Notes under the pieces: model-generated
The model's database searches: none
The model's input: only the letters and a program-made list of their open reading frames with translations
Told to the model about the DNA's origin: nothing
In this document: one piece after another, positions 11,208 through 23,659 of the stretch
Numbering within the stretch: the first letter of the stretch is position 1
How the letters are laid out: the number at the start of each line of letters is the position of its first letter
DNA from: Aquilaria yunnanensis
Taxonomy: Eukaryota > Streptophyta > Magnoliopsida > Malvales > Thymelaeaceae
DNA: 64,000 bases
NCBI GenBank assembly: GCA_039654915.1
Contig: CM077599.1
Location: 24,241,501-24,305,500 of the forward strand
Direction: 5' to 3'
Made by a program: the position numbers and the translations under genes

Positions 11208-12882
11208 CCTCTTGCCTAACTACTCAAGAGCAAGAAAGCACACAGCTCCTTAATTTGCTCTTAAAGGTAAAACTTGTACTAGAACTAACCTACTTGTTGA
11301 GAAGCTTTTCCCATGTGAAGACAATTGAGTAATGGGGTAGCCAATGAGACAAGTCCCTCTTGCCTTGGACCTCAATCACACTGATGTTCATGGCTGATTG
11401 GGAACATAAAATTGACCAGCCTGTCAAATAAGCTTGTGAATGTGAATAACTATGATCAGTGCTAGATTTAATAACAACATAATATAAAACTTTATAAAAT
11501 TCTAACTGCCACAGTCTGATTGGTTCTGAAAAAACAAGTGAAGTCAATTAACTTTTCTGCTTCCAAGCAATACTGTTACCTGGGGTTTAGTAAGATTTTT
11601 GTAGAAATGTTTTAGTAAATTTTAGCATTTTCTATAATAACTACTAACTTCACTCTATGCTTCCAATTCTCCAAGAGCCACGGAGTTACTGAAAAATATG
11701 AGACTAAATAATTGATAAATAATCAGCAAATGATGTGTACACCAGTGAAATTTTGCTAGGACCCAAGAAACGACCCCCCAAAGTTTGAAGTGATGTAAAT
11801 TCAACAGTTTTCTCTTGTTTAGTTTACTGTTTAGTTTTTGTCAAATTAAATAAATGCAACAAAACAATGTAGAATATAGAGATATCATATACATTACACG
11901 TTAAGAAACCCTCTTCCTAACTTGTTGTGCAAGGTACTTAGTTGCATTAGTTATTATTATGACTAAATGCAAATTAATTAATTCATCTGCAGCTGATTCA
12001 CAATGGAGAGTTCTAGCTAAGGGACAACATACAAACTGCTGACCTGGATGAGTCCCCAACTTTGCTAACATTCAGAAAATGGTGATCTGTTATGACAAAT
12101 GAAATCAGGTGACTAGATTAAATAAAATTCATGACAAATTGTAAAATTAGAGGACTAACATAAATCAAGTCATAGAGTTAAGGGACCAATGTAGACCGAG
12201 TACGAGTTAAGGGGCTAACTGATATGAATTAGCCAACTTAAGATAAGAGACACCTGAGCATTTAGGCACAGAAACAAAAGCTAAAAGACATCAACCAAAA
12301 GACAGAAAAGCAAATTGATGGTACACGACAATAACAGAGAGACAGAAAATGAATTAAGGAAGGAAAAGTACCCGGGACAAAGACTTGACCTCTTCTGTGT
12401 CCGTCTACCACTAAAACATGTAGGCCAATGCTAATTCATGTGTTCAAATGGAGTTTTAGGGATTAGAATTTTAGTTCAGATGGTAAATTAAGCTTCGAGT
12501 TTATGAAACTTCAGGAAATCTAATGATAGAAGTTTGAAAACTATTATTGAAAGAATTTTCACAGGTCTCTCTTCATGCAATGTTATATCTTTCTCTTTAA
12601 TTTTAATGAGTTGTAATATATGATTTCGTGTAAAAATGAAAAATATGAATTAATATATCAAACTATAGCAAGTAATTATTTTTTGAGCGAATTTGCGACA
12701 CACTTTATCTCCAACTAGTTTTATACTCGAACGGATTATTAAAAAATAAAAATGAAAATAAAATTTTTTATACCGAAAATTGAATTAACATAAATGAATT
12801 TGAATTGATTGTTCCATAATTAAAGATGATAATAGAAACATGAACAATAATAATAATAAGTTAACTCCTTTATGATAATATA
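11208..12882. other. Intergenic sequence without recognised genes
   Basis: AT-rich. The minus-strand open frame at 11290-11547 has no family signature. Sequence around 12040-12060 repeats a few bases of the kinase pseudogene (ctgctgacctggatgag, compare 10841-10857), which may be a small duplicated scrap or chance. Confidence 0.35.
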
Positions 12883-13097
12883 CTTCTTCCGGTTCAAGTT
12901 TTTTGTAATATTAATTTTTCAACAATTAATTTATAATTTTTTATATTTAATATTTTATATAAATAAAAAATAAAGACTTATAGTTTATAGATATATATAT
13001 ATATTTTTTAATTTTTTCTAATAAATAATTATATAAATAAATTTAAATTAAACTATTAAAAAAATTAAATATTTCAAAGAATACATGCCGAATGAAG
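12883..13097. mobile_element. Stowaway-like MITE
   Basis: Begins cttcttccggttc and ends with the near-inverse gccgaatgaag, flanked on both sides by TA (12881-12882 and 13098-13099). The core is almost pure A+T and non-coding. The layout fits a Tc1/Mariner-derived Stowaway MITE of 215 bp. Confidence 0.6.
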
Positions 13098-15771
13098 TAA
13101 TAAATAACCCACTTTCTTGTCAAATAGGTTGTCAATCAATAGATTAGATCAGATAACACTTTATTGTCAAATAAGGTAGCTCTCAATCAATAGATAGATT
13201 AGATAACTCGTCTTCATTTTGGATACGAAGTTTAAGAAACATACGTGAGAATGTAGTTAAAAATATATTCTAAGAAGATAAAATGTTGGGAAACTAATTC
13301 TTAAGCTATAATTAGTTTATAATATTTTGGAATAATTAGTACCTTATATAATAACTTCAAATCTTAAGAGCAAAGAAACTTATATATGAAGTTCAATCAC
13401 CTTTGAGAACATTTCATTTCTAAACAATAAGCCATTTTTTTATGAAATTTATATAAGTCACTTGAAGAATATTGGCTCCTTTTAAGAGAAAACATAATGG
13501 TAAACTATTATATATATAGTATTTACTTGTGTTAATATTCGAAATATATATATATTTACATCAAAATAATTATACGAATATTTTTAAGTTTGCATTGCAC
13601 TTTTAGCATCACACATACGAGTTAATAAAGTTTAAGGGCTTTCTAAGTAGTAGTAAAAACGTTAGGTTATATTTAAATTTGAAGTCCAATACATTTTTTT
13701 GTGGTAATTGGAAATATCTATATCAAGTATAAGGGTTAGGAGGTACTTATATATAAAGGAATAAGAATGCTCATTTTTTTAGAACCCGAAAGGCATTCGA
13801 ACTAGTATTAGGACATTATATGAAGAATGAGGAGGTGGGAGTTCAAATCTCTTACCTCCCTTTTATGCCTCTAGCCCTTTAGAGATTAGATGAAAGGGTT
13901 GGAGATAAATCCAACACATATTCAATGGCATGTTCAACCAAGAAAGAAAGTTTGAGGACATTCATGTAATCAAAGTTTAGCTTTAGTGGCCATAGAGGTA
14001 TTTTGCCACAAAAGTAATATTGTAGCACTCACACGTCATATAGTGTTTTCTTATTATCATTTTCCATATTTAAAGTCCTAATGTAACTTAAACAATTTCC
14101 ATCTTAATCGGGTTTCAAAGGAGAAGGAAATCAGAAAATTTAGGGGCAAAAATGTACATCAATCACAGAGGCAAAATAAAATCTGGAGATATATCATATA
14201 AAAAATATAAATAATAGATAACTAATAAAAAAATCTAAGCACTTAAGCATGTCCTTGATCAAATTTATATAATGAGGAATATTGGTATTTACTAAGAAAA
14301 AGATTAAGATAAACCATTATAAAATATTTACCATACTAATTTTTAATATATATACTCCTTTAATCTTACTGTCTTTGTATTTTTCAATTGTCTTGTATCC
14401 AAAATATATGTCAAGTTTCCATTTTTATGCACCCTTTGTCTTGAAACTCCTTTGTTCTATATTTAATAAAAGTATTATTCAAAAAAATGTAAAGTCTTTC
14501 AAATGTACCATTCTCTTATTATATGGCCTATAAATGCTTGTTGTACAACATATATATCATTTATAAAAAAATGTCAAGGGTAACAGATATTATGAGATCG
14601 ATGGAGGGAGCAATTTTATTCCAAGAAAAAACTATAATTAAGAAACTTTAACAAGTACTTTATGATGTTTAAATCAATAATTTAAATAAAATATTGAAAT
14701 TGTGAAGGTATTTGAATGTTGAGTTCAAGGGCTTTTCTAGTAGTAAGAAAATTTATAGGCACGTTTGCATGAAGTATTAAGCTAGGAAAAATTCTATAAA
14801 GGTAAGTAAAGCACAAAAAATTTCAGGCATGCAAAGTGATCGGTTCCTCCCTCCGCCTTAAGATTTCTATTACCACTGTAACTTTGCAGAGAATGTAAAA
14901 TTTGATGTACTGAATGAGAGTATGGATAAAGAGAAAAAATAAAATAAAATAAAAGATGCCATTTGTAGGCCTGATATCGTGGTTGGAACAAAGGGCTCGA
15001 CAGTTACAACCCGAAGATTTAGGACAAATAATGCAAAGTACAAAAACTTCAGGCATTGAATGAGTTTTGCTTGTTTTGAATTCAAAAGAAAAAAATAAAT
15101 AAATAAAGCACAAAACATCAAGATTTTCTTTAGAACTGAAGTAGATTATGACCTGTACGTTGTTGTGAGATGCTAAATGAAAATATAACTTTCCATACTC
15201 ATTATATTTATAGGAAAAAATACTAAAAAAAGTTATGAGTTCAAAAATAAGATTTGACCAATCTAAAAGATCTAAAAAAAATAAATGATTGGAAGGTGGT
15301 GGTAATAAATTTGGTAAATAGAAAATATATGACATAAGGTTAATGTATTGAATTTGGGCTTTCAAAAGAAATCAGAGCCTTACAAGCTATTAATGAAAGT
15401 TGGGAGCCTAAAACATGGTAATCAAAAGTTTAAGAGAAAATGGTAAAATGCCTATTTTGAAAGCCTGAGGATCAGAAGTATGAAGATATTATAGCAAATA
15501 AATAGGGGATCAATTTTTTAATTTATCATTTTTCAGAAAAAAAAACTCAAAAAGAACTGGAAAAGTAGCCAAATGGAAAAAAAAAAATAACCCATAAAAA
15601 ATTTCCCCCAAAAAAATATTTTTATGGCCTAAAAAACCAAAAGCGAAAAACAAAAGACAAGTAAAAAAAACAACCCAAATGCAATAAATAAATAAATAAA
15701 AATAAATAGTTACTGTAATAGGGGCAACGATGTTTATATTATCACATCAACCCTTAGTGTTTTAATTAATA
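13098..15771. other. AT-rich intergenic sequence
   Basis: No gene recognised. Open frames at 14282-14533 and 14823-15365 are Phe/Leu/Ile-rich translations of AT-rich DNA. A tRNA B-box-like string (gggagttcaaatctc, about 13847-13861) hints at a decayed SINE. Sequence at about 14356-14611, with actcctttaatc at one end and gatcgatggagggag at the other, may be a further eroded Stowaway MITE. Confidence 0.35.
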
Positions 15772-16570
15772 CTAGTTTTTTTTTTTACCTGCACTTTGTA
15801 GCAGGTAAATTTTTTTTGATAAATTTGTAATTAAAATAAATGTCAATTAAAATTTTATTTTATTTTAATTTTTAGTTGGGCTTTCTTTATGTTATGTTCT
15901 TATTATTAAAATGATTAGTTATGACCGAAAAGTAGCATTGTACATGTTTAAAAGTGATGGATATTTTTTTCTCCTTAAAGAATAATTAACTAAAAAAAAT
16001 TTCTTATCAACTCAAATTCTAATTTTTAGTATTGATAGGAAATTTATTTAGAAAAGTTTACTTTTCAATTTTAGCAATCATGGACCCAATCACTTTATTA
16101 AACCATAAAATTTTGAATAAAATAACTCATGCTACAAAACTCAATTTTCAATAATGAAAAGATATGATGGGGATAGAAAAATTGTGTTTAATTTGTTTTG
16201 CTTTAGAAAATTGTACATAAAAAACAACAAAAAAGTTTGAGGAGTAAGAGAGCAAATAAAAAAAATATTAAGTAATTATTAAGTTTAGGGACCAAAACGT
16301 AACACAGGTCGAATTAGTGACTTATATGGTAAAAGTTAGAAATTCTGAGACCGAAAACACATTTAACTACAACTAAAAGTGAAACAGGCTTAAACAGAAA
16401 AATGGCAACACTGGCCCTTAGGACGCAATCCATCTGCGAAAAAGTGGACTGAATTTAAAAAACAGTTAATCTAGTCTAGAAAAAAGCAAAAACAAAAAAA
16501 GCTGCGGCACTGTTGATGAATAGTGCACTTTCACCATACTTTTTCACTATTCATTTACTGTATTTGTGTT
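15772..16570 (-). mobile_element. Helitron-like non-autonomous repeat, unit 1, with 3' end
   Basis: On the minus strand the element ends with a perfect 6-bp stem hairpin (acctgc at 15787-15792 pairing with gcaggt at 15801-15806, 8-nt loop), an 11-nt A-tract, then CTAG at 15775-15772 followed by T. That is the canonical Helitron 3' end. The body is shared with the units at about 16690, 18880, 22620, 47385 and 47991. It ends near 16560 at a cactattcatttactg-like sequence. No Rep/helicase gene is present. The 5' TC end was not fixed. Confidence 0.5.
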
Positions 16571-16689
16571 CATCTTTAGAAGTATAGTTTAATTTGTTCC
16601 CTTTACTTAACATAACAACGATATTGGTCTAATTTGCCAAACTTTTGGCACATTTAATTAAATTCTTGGCATTTAGACAATAATGAGGT

Positions 16690-17700
16690 ATGTTGGCCCG
16701 CACGATGTCATGGATATTTTTTACAATAAATTTAGTATGAAAATTTTAAATAATAAATAATTAAGAATATGACAAAATTTGATTAAAGCCAAACTAACCT
16801 AAACAGTAACTGAAATTAGGTAAATAGAAACATAACATCATATATATTTTGAAATGATGTATAATTTTGTCATTAAAAATAACTCACTAAAAATTTCCCT
16901 CTTTTATCAACTTAAACTCTAATTTTTAATATCAATGAGAAATTTATTTAGAAAAATTTACTTTCACTTGTAGCAATTATGGACCAAATTATTTTATTAA
17001 ACTATAGAGAACAATTCATACTAAAAAATGCAATTATGAATAACAAAATAATATGATTGAAACACAAAATTGTAGTTAATTTATGTAAATAAATTTACAA
17101 TTTAACCATTAACTTAATAAAGATAAAAATAATAAAAAATAATATTAAAACTAAATCAATTAGAACCATAGCTAGAAGTAGGTAAATTATAATGATTAAA
17201 GTTCTATTAAAAAAAATTAAAGAAAAGCAACAAAAAAAATAAAGCAAGATAGAAAATGGAAAAATATTAGGTATTAAAGGCTTAACAATTGATTTAATGA
17301 ACGTAAAAAATGGCTTAACACAAAAATTAATAAATTATGATAACAAATGTATTACTTTGGAATATAGTACATAAAAATAATAAAAAATTTTGGGACCAAG
17401 AGAATAAAGAGAAAGAATCTAGCTAAATAAATTTAGGGACTAAAATAAAACATAGATGTAAAATAGTGACTAACATGGAAAAGAGTAGAAGCTTAGGGAT
17501 TAAATTGACATTTAACCAGACAACTTAAAACTAGAGAAATTGCAAAATGGGCCCTAAAAAATGTGAGCACCTTGTGAAAAGGTATTTGAACTTAAGGAAC
17601 AGTCAATTGTGTCTGAAAAAAAAATACAAAAATAAAAAAAAATTATTTATTTTCAATGATGGACAGTGAAAATGACTTTTAAAAGTGAGCGAGGTATGTG
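16690..17700 (-). repeat. Helitron-like repeat, unit 2
   Basis: A diverged second copy of the family in the same orientation as unit 1. Shared landmarks include caacttaaactctaatttttaat, tagcaattatggaccaaat and the gggaccaaga...gggactaaa block, followed by a segment ending gtgagcgaggtatgtggg. The terminal hairpin region is eroded (cccgcacgatgtcatgg at 16694). This copy is uninterrupted at the position where unit 3 carries a solo LTR. Confidence 0.5.
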
Positions 17701-18879
17701 GGACCAACGCGTTGCATGGGTAAATCCTATATCAACATTAGTTATAATATAATCAATATAAGTTATTGATAAAACAATGCAAATGGATAAGACTTACCTT
17801 AACATTAATTAAAATCTACATATAAATAATTATAAACACACATAGTAGTCAAATAAAGATGTATTTATTTAGTGTCAAAAAAATATTAAAGATAACAAAC
17901 AAAAAATGATTAAAGCAATTCTATTAACCAATTCAATAAAACCATTAAGAGAAAGAAAGTTTTTGGCATTCATAGTATAGGATAACATTACATAATATAC
18001 ATGCATAGGTTTTCCAAATTTTTACTCACTAATGAATTAGTGATAAAATAAAACTTTTAAGAATCATGCACTTATGCATAATACAAATTCTTCACTTATT
18101 CCAACTAATCAAAACTGTAAATTAAATCTATGTAAAGCGCTTATACATTGTGAAAAGTGTGCATTTGTTTCAACTAATTAAAACTTTGAATCAAACCTAT
18201 GTAGTTAAAACTCTGAGTCAAACCATGCAAAAGAACAAAATTTTGATATTTAATATGATTAATAAAAACATGTCATTCACTTTCATTTAAGGTTTTATCA
18301 TTTTAAGTTTAAATATGTCATCAAAATTTTATTTTCCTAAAAATTCATATCAGGTATCTAAGAGCCTGCTACACCCATGACTGGGGATCAAGATAATCCT
18401 TTTCCCTTCTTTTTAAAAACCTTTAACTTCTAGTATATACAAAAATTCCAATTAGCAAAACAGAAAAAAAAAAAGTTTATGACAGATCATAAAAGTTGGG
18501 GATCATTATGGTGGAAATATTGTATCCAAAGACTAAATGAGACATTTGACTATTTTGTAGGAGAGTAAAAAAAAAATAAAACGGTGGGCGGACATGTCAA
18601 AAAAGGGACAAAATGCTCTTAGGTCCCTATAATGTTTATTTTGATTAGTATTATTCCCCAATCTTTATGATTTGACAAACATTTCACCATCAATAAATGG
18701 TCTACTCTCTATCTGACAACAACAAGTGAAATTGGAGGAGCATTATTGCATACATGAAATATTCAGGTACCAAAAGAGGCTTTTGACCATAATTGGTAGA
18801 AGTTAAAAAAAAAAAAAAACCATGTAAGTTTTACTTTTGATAAACAGTAAAACTCCTTTCTCTTTAGAATATACGAAGA

Positions 18880-19390
18880 TTTGATGACCCGCACATTGTT
18901 GCAGGGACTTAATTCGATAAATTTTGTAATAAAATAAATTTTTATTATAAGTAATTAAAAAATTTTCACCCATAACTTCACATTAATCAACTAAAATTTT
19001 TGCTTTATTTTAATTTTGAGTTGGGTTCTCTTTATATTATATTCTTATCATTAAAATGATTAGTTATGATTAAAATATAATACTGTGAAACAAAAAATTG
19101 TGTGTGCTTTGAGTCTATACATATTTTCTTTGTTATTAAAGAAGAATTTACTAAACTTTCTCATCTCCTATTAATTCAAACTCTAATTTTTAATATCAAT
19201 AAAAAAATTATCTAGAAAATTTTACTTTAAATTTAAGCAATTATTGACCAAATTATTTTAGTAAACCATAAACCTTAAAGTAAATAATTTATGCAGTAAA
19301 ATTCAATCATCAATAATGAAACCGAAATATAAAACTGTATTTAACTTATGTCAATCAATTAATGATTTAACTATTTAAATTAATAAAAAT
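18880..19390 (-). repeat. Helitron-like repeat, unit 3, left part
   Basis: Starts at an eroded hairpin block (acccgcacattgttgcaggg) and follows the same order of landmarks as units 1 and 2 up to ttaactatttaaattaat. It is broken by the LTR insertion at 19391 and resumes at 21907. Confidence 0.5.
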
Positions 19391-19619
19391 TGTTGACACC
19401 CAATTTCGTCCGACCCTTAAAATAAATAAATAAATAAATAAAATTATTAATTTAAAAAAAAGATTAATTAATTAAAATAAAAAATAATAATAATTAAATT
19501 AATTATTATTGTTAGTTAATTAAATTATTTAAAAATTAAATAGCTTATGGGGACATTTTAAGGTTAGTTAAAAATAATATATAGATATCTATATGTATGG
19601 AATTAAAAAAAAAAAAAAA

Positions 19620-19965
19620 TCTTCTTTCTCTCTTACACGGCTCTCTCTTCTCGCCCTCTCCAGAATCTTCTCACCCCCCTTTTTATCTGCTCTCCTCTCT
19701 CTCTCAAGCTGAGACACAGACACACAGCTCACACACACATCTGATCTCTGACCCTCTCTCACTTCTCTTCCCTCTCTCTTCTTTTCCCTCTCCCTCTCTC
19801 ACTTCTCTCGTGAACTCTCTCTCTCTCATTTGCTCTCCTCTCTCCTTCTCCCTCTCTGTTTCTCCTTCTCTCTCTCTCTTCTCGCGAACTCTCTCTCTCT
19901 CTTTCGCTCTCCTCTCTCCTTCTCCCTCTCTGTTTCTCCCTCTCTCTCTCTCACTGAGCCGGCTC
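19620..19965. repeat. CT-rich microsatellite tract
   Basis: Long imperfect (CT)n/(TC)n run in the LTR, with a duplicated block containing tcgtgaactctctctctc and tcgcgaactctctctctc. Open frames across it are Ser/Leu/Pro repeats. Such tracts often serve as promoter or leader sequence in plant LTRs. Confidence 0.85.
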
Positions 19966-20724
19966 CTCCTCCTGCCCTCGCCCTTCGTCAGCCGCGCGCC
20001 TCCACGCTCCTCTGCTCCAGCCGCTCGCCACCAGCCTCGCAGCCGCCTGTCTCCTCCCCGTCGTCTCCTGCCTTTGCTGTCGTCGCCACCTCCTCCTCGC
20101 CCTCCACGCTGCGTCGCCTATCCCTGCTGGCCGCGTCCCTCCGCCGTGATCCCCCCGCGTCGCATCGCTCCAGCTCCCTCCGCCTTGCTCCCACCGTTTA
20201 CGGCTCCACCGCGTCACCCACCAGGTGCCCCTCCGCCGTGACATAGCCGTCCCTCCTCTACCGTGCTCGCGCCTCGCGCTCTGCCTAGCCCACTCTGCTG
20301 CCGCTCTCGCCGTTCACCTCCTCCCCTGATGCGCCCCTTGCTCGCCCGACCTCTCCGCCACGCCCAGCCCAGCCTCCCCTGCTGCTGTGACGCGTTTCTC
20401 GTTTTGACCAAGTCAAAACTTTAAAAATTTTGGGTAAACCCTTGTTTAGTCCTTGATCTTCCTTATTTTATCCATCCAAGTCACTAACGTTGTTTTCTTT
20501 GCAGATTAAGCATGGACAGCAAGTCTTTTTGTTTATATTTATTGTTTGTCCTTTCTTTGTTTATCCTTTGGTTTGTTTCGACCCTCTAATAATCGGAATT
20601 ATTTTTATATGGTTTTAATGCCTGACCGGAATGCTATCAGCATTGATATAAATAAAAAAAATATATATCTCTCTTTATAAACTTGAATGATTTAGAATAA
20701 TAAAATAAATAAATAATTATATTG

Positions 20725-20940
20725 CTGTAAAACAATATATCCTCATAGAATTAATTGGGTTCTGATAGAATTAATTGGGCAACGTGCTGTAATGTATATG
20801 TTGTAGATCTACTTTTAAGGTAATGTATATGTTATTGCTGTAAAACAATGTTTCATGTTATTCATAGAATTAATTGGGTTCTGATACTATGGTCTTACTG
20901 GTGTAATGTATATGTTGTAGATCTACTTATGCCTTTTGAT
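20725..20940. repeat. Local direct duplication inside the LTR
   Basis: The phrases gctgtaaaacaat, atagaattaattgggttctgata and gtaatgtatatgttgtagat each occur two or more times in the same order, showing a segment of roughly 100 bp duplicated in tandem and then rearranged. Confidence 0.75.
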
Positions 20941-21299
20941 ATAGTCTGCTAATTCTATTTTTCTGAATGCTTAGTATTGACACCCAATTAATCAGTTCCT
21001 TTTGGGTATAACTTCATCTTAGTTATCCAACTTTCTATTTTGTTCCTATGAGCCATTAACTATTTCTTTTTGGTTGCAGATCAGTCCCTGACAGCAGATT
21101 TATTTCTTTGTTCTCTTTTTGTTTTCTTTCTTTCTTTGATTATTTAACCATGTATTAGATTTAATCGTTAAATTCACTTAAAGATGTAATTTAGGATATT
21201 TATTTATTTATTTTCTAGAATAGTTAAATTTTAATTCTTGTAATGTATTTAATCTGTATCAAATTATTGGTTAAACAATATTTAAATTTTTTTTTGAAA

Positions 21300-21700
21300 A
21301 TCCGTCCTAAGATGGATATTAAATTTCATATCCGGGTGGTCCGATAGGATCTATGGTTTGGAAATATAAAAATTTCAAGTAATAAAATTACAAAAATCCA
21401 TGTCCAGATGATTCGATTAGGATCCATGGCTTGGATATTAAAAATAAAATAAAATTAAATAACGAAATTAAAATTGCAAACTAGTAAATCATATCCATGT
21501 CCAAATGATTCGGTTAGAATCCATGGCTTGGATATTAAAATTCCGTGTCCAAATGACTCGACAGAGTCCATGGTTCGGAATCAAAATCTTCCGTGTCCAA
21601 ATGACTCGGCAGAGTCCATGGTTCGGAAGTATAAAATTTTATATAAATTAATTTAAAAATCCACATCCGATTAATTCAGTTAAAATTTCTAGTTTGAAAA
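21300..21700. repeat. Degenerate tandem repeats near LTR end
   Basis: About six copies of a motif resembling tgtccaaatgattcg followed by gatccatggcttgga, at spacings of roughly 50-100 bp. The two central copies (about 21541-21630) are nearly identical. The motif is dominated by CCATGG and TGTCC boxes. Confidence 0.8.
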
Positions 21701-21906
21701 TTAACTGAATATTTTCTAAAAGCAAAGCAAAACAAAATTAAAATCAACTAAGGTGCCAATTTTGGGCGCTATAACAAAGTTGTTTTAGCGTAACCGTACT
21801 CCCGATCCCCGAACTCTCGCAGATCAATTTTAAGGTGTCCAATCTACCTAAACATAAACAGATTGGTGGCGACTCCCGAAAACGGCCCGCACGTTGCCAC
21901 AAAAAT

Positions 21907-22500
21907 AAAAAAGAAAAGAAAAAAAAATAACTTAAGCCAAATCAACCAAAACCATAGTCAAAAGTATGCAAATTATAATGATTAAAGTTTCATTTCAGAA
22001 AGCAATAATAAAGAAAGATAATTTTATATATTAAAGGTTTAATAATTGATTTAATAAAGTCAAAAAATGATTTAATGAAAAACTAAACAAATTATGGTGA
22101 CTAATGTCTTAGTTTAAAATATAGGATATAAAAAAAAATAGTTTGGTGACCAAGACAACAAATAGAAAAAATCTAGTTCAATAGTTATTAAATTTGGGGA
22201 CCAAAATGGAACACGGATAGAACTTGGGAACTAACTTCAGAAAGAGTGAAAATTCGTAGATTGAAATCGAGTTTTAACCAAAACAAAACATGAAACAGAT
22301 TAAAAATGGGAAATTGCAACACATGTTCTAAAAAAAGCGAGTGCCTTATGAAAAAGAGATCAAATTCAAAAAAAAAAAAGAGTTAATAGCATCTAAGAAA
22401 ATGGGAGAAAAAAAGGCGCTGTTAATGTACAATAAAATTTACCATAGATTAATAGTACAAACACTGGTCTCTTCTAAAAGTAAGTAAGGTATGTGGAGAC
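21907..22500 (-). repeat. Helitron-like repeat, unit 3, right part
   Basis: Continues the unit interrupted at 19391: ttataatgattaaagtt, then an attaaaggtttaataattgattt block, the ggggaccaaaatggaacacgg block and a terminal segment ending aagtaaggtatgtgg, each with counterparts in unit 2. Confidence 0.5.
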
Positions 22501-22619
22501 CGATGTAATAATGTAAGTCATTGATGAAATAATATAAAAAGATAAGACATACTTTGACATTAAAAAAATTTAACTATAGATAATTGTAAATACATAGAAT
22601 AGCTAAATAAAAATGTGTT

Positions 22620-23160
22620 TACATTAATTATTATAATTTGCCTACTTTTAGCCTGGTTCTAGTTTTTTTTTTTAAATACAACCTTAGTTTTTTTTGTTTT
22701 ATAAATACAAAGAGAGAAATAATTGACTTAATAAAGATAAAAAATGGTTTAACTAAAAAATAAATTAATTATGATTACCAATGTCTTACTTTAGAAAATA
22801 GTACATAAAACAACAAAAAAAAAAGTTTAGGGATCAAAAGAGCAAATAGAAAATCTAATTAAATAGTTATAAAATTTAGGGACCAAAATGTAACACATAT
22901 GTAACTCAGGGACTAAAATGAAAAACTTAGAAAATTAAGGACTGAAACTGTTTTTTTACCGAAATAAACGTGAAATAGACTAAAAACCGAGAAAATTAAA
23001 AATTGGCCCTCACAAAGATGAGTGCCTTACTAAAAGAGGATCAAATTAATAAAAGAGCAAATCGCATTAAAAAAAAGGGCAAAAAAAAAAAGGACAAACC
23101 CCCCCCCCCCCCCAAAAAGAATATACTGTTCATCCACTGTAGATAAACAGTAAAAATCAA
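22620..23160 (-). repeat. Helitron-like repeat, unit 4 (partial)
   Basis: Partial copy in the same orientation, containing the tagggaccaaaatgtaacaca block and a tail with gatgagtgccttactaaaag. It includes a run of about 15 C at 23099-23113. Confidence 0.45.
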
Positions 23161-23659
23161 TTCCTTGTTTAGAACATAGTATAATATAATAATATTTTTA
23201 TCTACAACTACCATTTAAGTATATAAAATAATATATAGTAAAGGGATTCTCTTTTAGAGTTATGACACAAGAAAGGGATAAATTCCTGATAAGATGTAAT
23301 GAATATACTGCCAAAAAATAAAAAATCTAACGACATTAAATTTTGATTGACTGGACCTTGATTAATCTTTGGAATGACTATTTACACTTAAGAATCCATT
23401 AAATATATCAGATTTATGGTTAAAAAAATTGGCAATAAATTTTGTTGTAATTAGTAAATCAGTCAGCTAAAGAAAATAAAATTTCTTAACTCTGAAATTT
23501 GAAAATTGAACATTGAACATTTTAATTAGTTGATTGGCAATAATTTATTTGTCGTAGCTTTCAATAATATGGCAATTGATCCACTAATTGGTATATGAGA
23601 GTTTACGAAATTAAACTAGGAATTCTTTTACATAGTATAACATGGTATATATAGAAAAA

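Larger units (their letters stand above)
19391..21901. mobile_element. Solo LTR (Ty3/gypsy-like), 2.5 kb, inserted in repeat unit 3
   Basis: Begins TGTTGACACC and ends GTTGCCACA, with the required TG...CA ends. It is flanked by the 5-bp direct repeat AAAAT (19386-19390 and 21902-21906). The flanks join to rebuild the family sequence seen uninterrupted in unit 2, which confirms an insertion. Inside are a long CT-microsatellite tract (about 19620-19960), a GC-rich segment (about 19960-20400) with Pro/Ser-rich open frames that look like translated repeat rather than a gene, and degenerate tandem repeats near the right end. No gag, pol or second LTR is present, so this is best read as a solo LTR. 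Confidence 0.7.

Noticed and set aside
13764..13900. tRNA-like or SINE-like sequence with a B-box-like motif
   Set aside because: No A box at the right spacing, no cloverleaf and no poly(A) or target duplication, so it does not support a tRNA or SINE call.
14356..14611. Candidate Stowaway MITE with actcctttaatc and gatcgatggagggag ends
   Set aside because: The ends pair poorly and TA duplications are not present on both sides.
19597..20246. Long plus-strand frames (214 and 138 codons) in the CT/GC-rich block
   Set aside because: They lie inside an LTR, are Ser/Leu/Pro/Arg repeats from CT microsatellite and GC-rich sequence, and several frames are open at once, so composition explains them.
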